DNA from: Macrotis lagotis | Lineage: Eukaryota; Chordata; Mammalia; Peramelemorphia; Peramelidae | Reading direction: 5' to 3' | Assembly: GCF_037893015.1 (NCBI RefSeq) | Contig: NC_133663.1 | Span: 225,715,199-225,779,198, forward strand | Length of the DNA stretch: 64,000 bases | Shown: positions 59,131-64,000 of the stretch, piece after piece | How the letters are laid out: every line of letters begins with the position of its first letter | Position numbering within the stretch: position 1 is the stretch's first letter | Notes under the pieces: generated by a model | Told to the model about the DNA's origin: nothing | Seen by the model: the letters and a program-made list of their open reading frames with translations, nothing else | Databases searched by the model: none | Translations under genes and position numbers: made by a program

Positions 59131-60949
59131 GAAAGACTGATTTTTGAAAATGAAGGTTTTGTAAAGGAAATATATGTAGGAAAAGAGAGAGGTTTAGGGA
59201 ATTCAAATTGAATACAAATTTTTTTAGTTGTATACTAGAAAAAGTAAAATGCCATTTCATGTCATTGATATCTGAATCAAATACTTTTAAAAAGTATTTT
59301 GCTAACTTACTATATAGTTTGATTTTTTTGTTTTCTATTTTATTAAAAATTAATAAGATTTATTTCCATTGATTCCTAGAATAATTTTCAATTTCAAAGT
59401 TGGGAGGGGTTTCAAAGGTTATTCAATCAAATTCTTCTCTACATTTTTTAGTTATTTCAATGTACCTAGGCCACTCAAACAGAAAGAAGAATAAGACAAA
59501 TTCAGGTAATAAAACACAAATTTGATCCAAAAGCAGATTAAAAAATGATGGGGAACTTCAGTTATACAGGTATGTGCTGGATCTCTCTCTCCCCAAAGCA
59601 GAGTAGCTAGTAACATTTTGACTTACCTTAATAATAATAATTTCATCCTTTAAAAATCAGTGAATGTAATTTTCTTTAGCAAGTAATTGGATAGGAAATG
59701 ATAGGAACTTTAGGAAATAAAGGTGAACCCCCCCAAGATTTTGTGATAAAAGAGATGCTAGCTGGGTATAGTCTTATTATTCACAGATTTCAAATGCTTT
59801 AGAGAGGAAAGATAGGATTCCTGTTGACTAGAATTCTGTCAATCTAGTTGGGAAAAGAAGTTCTAAATAATGCAATTCTGAAGAAACAAAGAGAAACAAT
59901 TCTGAAGGGGGGGAAATTCAATCTAAAGACTCTCACATGGAGTTCTGGTGAAGGAAATGTTTTCTCTTCTTTCATACCCCTCTTCTATGAATTGTTAATA
60001 TCCCTTGGACCTACTGGACCAGTAGGAGACATTGCATCCTTTAGGAAGAAGATAGAAGTACTCTATATAGAAATCCGTCATCTGAGAGAAGAAATATAAC
60101 CCCTTACGATAGAGAAGAAATCCAGAAATGGACTAAGAAAGGAGTAGACAGTAGAATGCCAGTTGAACAACATAATCAGCAGATGCTTTCCCTTAGAGGG
60201 AACAGAGAAGAATAAAAGAGAAAGAACTCTTAGGTCCTATAATAGTGGGATTTGTGAGTTGCATTTGCCAAATTTCAATCCTACATTTAAGATTCATTAT
60301 TTTTGTATTCTAAATTTGAGCCTATTCTTCCCATGGCCTTTCTGTGAATTTATGGAAGAATGAGATCCAGGTTTTGGGAGAGGGGGTTGGTTTTTATTTA
60401 CTATTCTTAATAGGATATCTTAATGAATGCCTTTACCAATGTACCAATTAAAATTATGGGCTAATTGTTCTCTGAAAGCACACTGGTAGGGACATATGAG
60501 CTATAATGGTAGAAGTTACTACCATAAATACCTCTAGAATCCAAGCAGTCACTTTCCAGGGACCCACATTATGAGTGTGAATGCCTAGGAGAGTGCTATA
60601 TATTCACTGCTTGGGTTTTCAGCAAAGTTTTATGAAATTTCTCATACTAAGATTATGGAAAAGAGACAGAGATGTGAACTAAATTGAAGCATAATTAGAT
60701 ATATTCAGAATTGGTTGAATAGTTACAGTCATAGTGATTTGATTTCAACTGAGATATCAATAACATTTCTGTTCTGCATCCCATAAATCTGTTTTTCAAC
60801 AAGTATCATTGAAATTAGGAACAAAAAGTGAAAAGCAAAAAAAAGACACAATTATGGGAGCAGCCAAATAAGCACGTAAAGGATAATTTATATTTCTAAA
60901 CCTGTGCATCAATAAAAGATAGAAAGAACAGATTAATGAACTGGCATAA

Positions 60950-61165
60950 TTTTTTTTTAGTTTTTGCAAGGCAATGGGGTTAAGTGGCTTTCCCAAGGCC
61001 ACACAGCTAGGCAATTATTAAGTGTCTGAGGTCGGATTTGAACTCAGGTACTCATGACTCCAAGGCCAGTGCTCTATCTACTGTGCCACCTAGCCACTCC
61101 ACTGTACCACCTAGCCGCCCCCACTGCACCACCTAGCCACCCCTACTGTGCCACCTAGCCTCCCC
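60950..61165 (-). mobile_element. WSINE with a four-fold repeated 5' head
   Basis: An ordinary minus-strand SINE body (60950-61079) whose head (actgtgccacctagccactcc and relatives) is repeated four times in tandem to 61165, with a period of 21-22 bp. Confidence 0.9.
61080..61165 (-). repeat. Tandem array of SINE heads, 4 x 21-22 bp
   Basis: Units at 61080-61100, 61101-61122, 61123-61144 and 61145-61165, each containing ccacctagcc. They differ from each other at one to three positions. Confidence 0.9.
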
Positions 61166-61477
61166 ATAACAATTTTAAAAACATAGAAAAAGAACAATTT
61201 ATAAATCCCTAATTAAACATCAAAATGGAAGTTTTGAAAATCAAAGCAGGAACAAAGAATTGATTTTATGAAAAAATTAAATAAAATAGATAAACCATTG
61301 GTTAATTTCTTAAAAAAGAAATACTAGTATTTATACTAGTAGGAAAAAAATGAAAAGGGTGAATGCACCATTAACAGAGATGAAGTTAAAACAATTCTTT
61401 GGACTTTCTCCCTCAATTATATACCAGAAAAACTGATGATCTAAGAGATTAATTGAAGAGGAAATTTTAACATTGAG

Positions 61478-61710
61478 TTTTAAAAATTTTGAGTTGCAAA
61501 TTTTCTCCCTCTTTTCTCAACCCTCTTCTTATATTATTTATGTGAAATCATGCAAAACATATTCAAAACATGTTCATAGTAACCACGTTGCAAAAGAAAA
61601 TAAGACAATAAATAAAAAACCTATTTTCAGAGTTCATCCATTCTCTATCTCAAGGTCTCATTTTTCATCAGTAGTTAAGAAAAAAAGGAAGGGAAGAAAT
61701 TTTTAACTCA
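61478..61710 (-). mobile_element. Old L1 3' end fragment
   Basis: The plus strand shows ttttgagttgcaaattttct, then gttcatagtaaccacgttgc, similar in order to the antisense L1 3' ends at 30578 and 52520. Highly diverged. Confidence 0.45.
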
Positions 61711-61799
61711 AAATTTTGAAAAAGAATGTTAAAATTCTTTTATATGTATTTGAGAAATTTTTATGAAATAAATAAAAATAACATTAAAAAAGAAAATAT

Positions 61800-61990
61800 C
61801 ATTGGTTTAGAATTGGAAAGGATCACAAACTCCATTGAGCTCAACCCCTCTTGTTTTATAATTGATAAACCCAAGATTCAAAGAGATGAAATGACTTTCC
61901 CAGGTTCATACATACTTAGGCAAACTTTGCACCAATGTCTTCCTGATTTCAAATTCAATGCCCTGTCCTTTATATCCATCACTCTATAAA
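61800..61990 (-). mobile_element. MIR-like relic
   Basis: attggaaaggatcacaaact, then tttataattgataaacccaa, gactttcccaggttcataca and tcctgatttcaaattc. Confidence 0.55.
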
Positions 61991-62264
61991 CAGGACATAG
62001 AATTACTCAGTGTTCTCATTCTAATCAGAACCCTCCATTCAAGTCATGATTTTCTTTGCTGTTTCATATTTACCTCTCATGTTAATTTCTGTCTCTATAC
62101 CTTCATTTTTGTTGTTCTCTAAATACATTGTACTTGTCTTTAAAGACTGTTAGATCCCTATATCCTCCAAGAAACCTCTCCTCATCATGTTGAGTGTTGT
62201 GTTTGGTTTTGACTCCATAGTTTAGGAAGCACACTAATCCAGAATTCAGAAATGGTCAGTTAGT

Positions 62265-63950
62265 CAGTTAGTCAACAAACATTGAAAAAACTACCGAGCG
62301 CCAGGTACTATGCTAAACATTGGGAGATTCAAAGAGAGACAAAAAAAAATACAAAACAAACTAAAACAACAAAAAATAAGCCTCCTCTCAAGGAGTTATC
62401 ATACTATGCTGGAGACAGAATACAAACAGTGATGTTCAAACCAGATATAAGTGGGATCGATTGAAGATAAATCTCCAGGGGGAAAAGTGGAGGAGGAGTG
62501 GGGAAAACTTCTTGTAGAAGGTGACACATTAGTTGAGATTTAAAGGAATCCGGGGAAGCTCAGAGGCAGGGAGAAGAAGAAATGGGGAAGGAAAAACAAT
62601 GAAAATGTCTAGAAATCAGGAGATGGAGTGCAAGAAACAGCCTGAAGATCAGTGTCTCTAGATTAGAGAGAATACATTGGAAAGAATGTGATGTCAAAAA
62701 CTGAAAATATATTTATGAAGGACTTTAAAAGTCAAACAGATGGTTTTATCTTTGATTCTGAGAATAATAAGGAGATGCTGGCACTTTTTAAATAGGGGGA
62801 TGACATGCTCAAAACTGTGTTTTAGGAAGATTGCTTTGACAGCTGAGTGGAAGATGACCAGAGTAGAGAGAAATTTGAGGCAAGAAGACCAACCAGAAGG
62901 TAATAGTCCAGAGAGTGATGGTTTGGGAAGGGTTTAATACCTGGGTGATTGCAGAGGTCAGAGGAGAGAAATGAGTAAAATGAGAGATGTTATAAAAGAA
63001 GAAATCATAGGACATGACAGCAAATTGAATGTGTGTGTGGGGGGGTTAGAAAGAATGAGGATTTGAGGATGAAACCTAGATTGTGAATCTTGAGTGACTG
63101 AGAGCATGGTGATATCTTTGAAATTAATAAAGACATTAGGAAATGAAAGAGTTTGAGAGAAAAGATGAGTTGTTTTGAACATTTTGAATTTAAGATGTAA
63201 AGACATCTTAGGACAGTTTAAAATGTTTGAAATTACTAAACTAAATAGTATAGAGGGAAAAGAAGAAAACCTAGGAGAGCTTGGGACATTCCTCTTCTTC
63301 CCCCCACCCCCATTAACAGGTATGACCTGGTTGAAGGAGACTGAGGAGTCGTCTAATAAGTAGGAGAAGAAGAAATAGAGAGGTATCATGAATACCTAGA
63401 GAGAAGACTATCAAGAAGATGATCAAGTATCTGTAGGGAGGTCAAGGAAGATGAACTATGGTAACAGTTCACTGGATTTGGCAATTAGAAACTTTAGAAA
63501 GAGAACAGTTTTTGTTAAAGGATAGTGTTAGAATTCAGAATGTAGAAAGTTAAAAAAAAAGAGTGAAAGAAAAGGAAGTGGAGCTATCAGTTATAGGACA
63601 CCTAAAGGACTTTAGCCACAAAAAGAAAAAGAGATATGGAACAATAGCTAATGGAGTTTAATGGTTCAAGCAAGGATTTTTTGATGTTGTAGGAAACAGA
63701 GAAGCAGAGACCAGGCAAGGAGAGACTGAAGATAAGTGAGATAGAGGATTGATAGAAGAGGCAACATTATGAATGAGATGGAATGGAATGGGATCCTTTG
63801 AACATATAGAAAAGTTTACTTTGAATTCATACCTATGAAGATTGTCGAAGGGGCTGGGATATTTAATATGTAGAAGAAAAGTCTCAGGGAACTGAATTGG
63901 GAGCAAGGAATGGAAGCTGTAAAGGTAAATTTAAGCAAAATTATGGAAAT
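62265..63950 (+). mobile_element. Long ancient interspersed repeat, near-complete copy
   Basis: Order: gcgccaggtactatgctaaa; ctctcaaggagttatc; aacagatggttttatctttg; gaagattgctttgacagctg; gaacattttgaatttaagat; ggatttggcaattagaaact. This is a recurrent mammalian pattern, probably an ancient LINE of the L2/CR1 side, but I could not fix the family. Open frames across it have no coding support. Confidence 0.5.
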
Positions 63951-63967
63951 GAAAAAAACTTTTCTAA

Positions 63968-64000
63968 TAACTGGTGTTCATTCATGTCTGACTCTTTATG
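63968..64000 (+). mobile_element. Start of a Mar1-like SINE cut by the window edge
   Basis: The final bases gttcattcatgtctgactct followed by ttatg match the head of the SINE at 26958. Confidence 0.6.

Larger units (their letters stand above)
56528..64000 (+). other. CLTRN: CLTRN intron 2, partial
   Basis: It follows the GTAAGT donor of exon 2, and no third exon was recognised. Contents are old interspersed repeats, an L1 C-terminal fragment, SINEs, a CA microsatellite and the start of another SINE at the right edge. The stretches 59150-60940 and 61170-61470 show no gene or clear repeat. Confidence 0.75.

Noticed and set aside
59848-60099. 83-codon frame considered as a possible CLTRN exon
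   Set aside because: The translation (FNLKTLTWSSGEGNVFSSF...) does not match collectrin exon 3 (YAWDTNEEYLF...) and lacks convincing splice sites.
62740-63389. Frames up to 143 codons
   Set aside because: They lie within a long ancient repeat copy, and opposing strands are equally open.
1-64000. Possible CRISPR array, operon or bacterial or phage system
   Set aside because: Spliced vertebrate exons, SINEs and L1s fill the window. The tandem repeats found are microsatellites or SINE-derived.

Overview
The window is nuclear DNA from a marsupial. The reasons are the many copies of a CORE-SINE of the WSINE1/Mar type, other marsupial-type SINEs, and marsupial-type L1 elements, alongside mammalian host genes. 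The SINE flavour looks Australidelphian (dasyurid-like) more than American, but that is inferred from memory of the families.

Two host genes can be identified from exons, in divergent orientation. CA5B (mitochondrial carbonic anhydrase 5B) is on the minus strand: the start-codon exon is at 11816-11945 and the next coding exon at 2241-2438. Later exons lie beyond the left edge. A CpG island at about 25080-25880 is the likely CA5B promoter, with a YY1-type site and a plausible non-coding first exon. CLTRN (collectrin, TMEM27) is on the plus strand: exon 1 at 56112-56178 encodes the signal peptide and exon 2 is at 56469-56527. A near-perfect HNF1 site lies about 120 bp upstream of its ATG. Later exons lie beyond the right edge. 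The pair matches the CLTRN-CA5B neighbourhood of human Xp22.2, which belongs to the X-added region and is autosomal in marsupials.

Layout: 1-12000 is CA5B coding exons and intron 1, with SINEs, an L3/CR1 relic and a 5'-truncated L1 with an exact 15-bp target-site duplication. 12000-25280 is the 5' intron of CA5B, holding old repeats, an LTR-like fossil, a 197-bp sequence present twice and a pogo/Tigger-like DNA transposon relic. 25080-25900 is the CpG island. 26100-34000 is mostly AT-rich intergenic sequence with old repeats. 34000-53900 is a dense L1 cluster: an internally deleted plus-strand L1, an L1 lacking its endonuclease segment, another long L1, and two copies of an ORF1-only, L1-derived element. 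53900-64000 is the CLTRN promoter, first exons and intron, with more SINEs and old repeats.

The most unusual object is the ORF1-only composite at 44412-47612. It has an L1-type 5' end, ORF1, no ORF2, three diverged SINE-like modules in its 3' part and an A-rich tail, and is bounded by an exact 15-bp target-site duplication. The same 3' end appears as a separate short insertion, with its own 13-bp duplication, beside the CA5B CpG island (25915-26102). Everything was read by eye. Repeat family names and the ends of old repeats are approximate.
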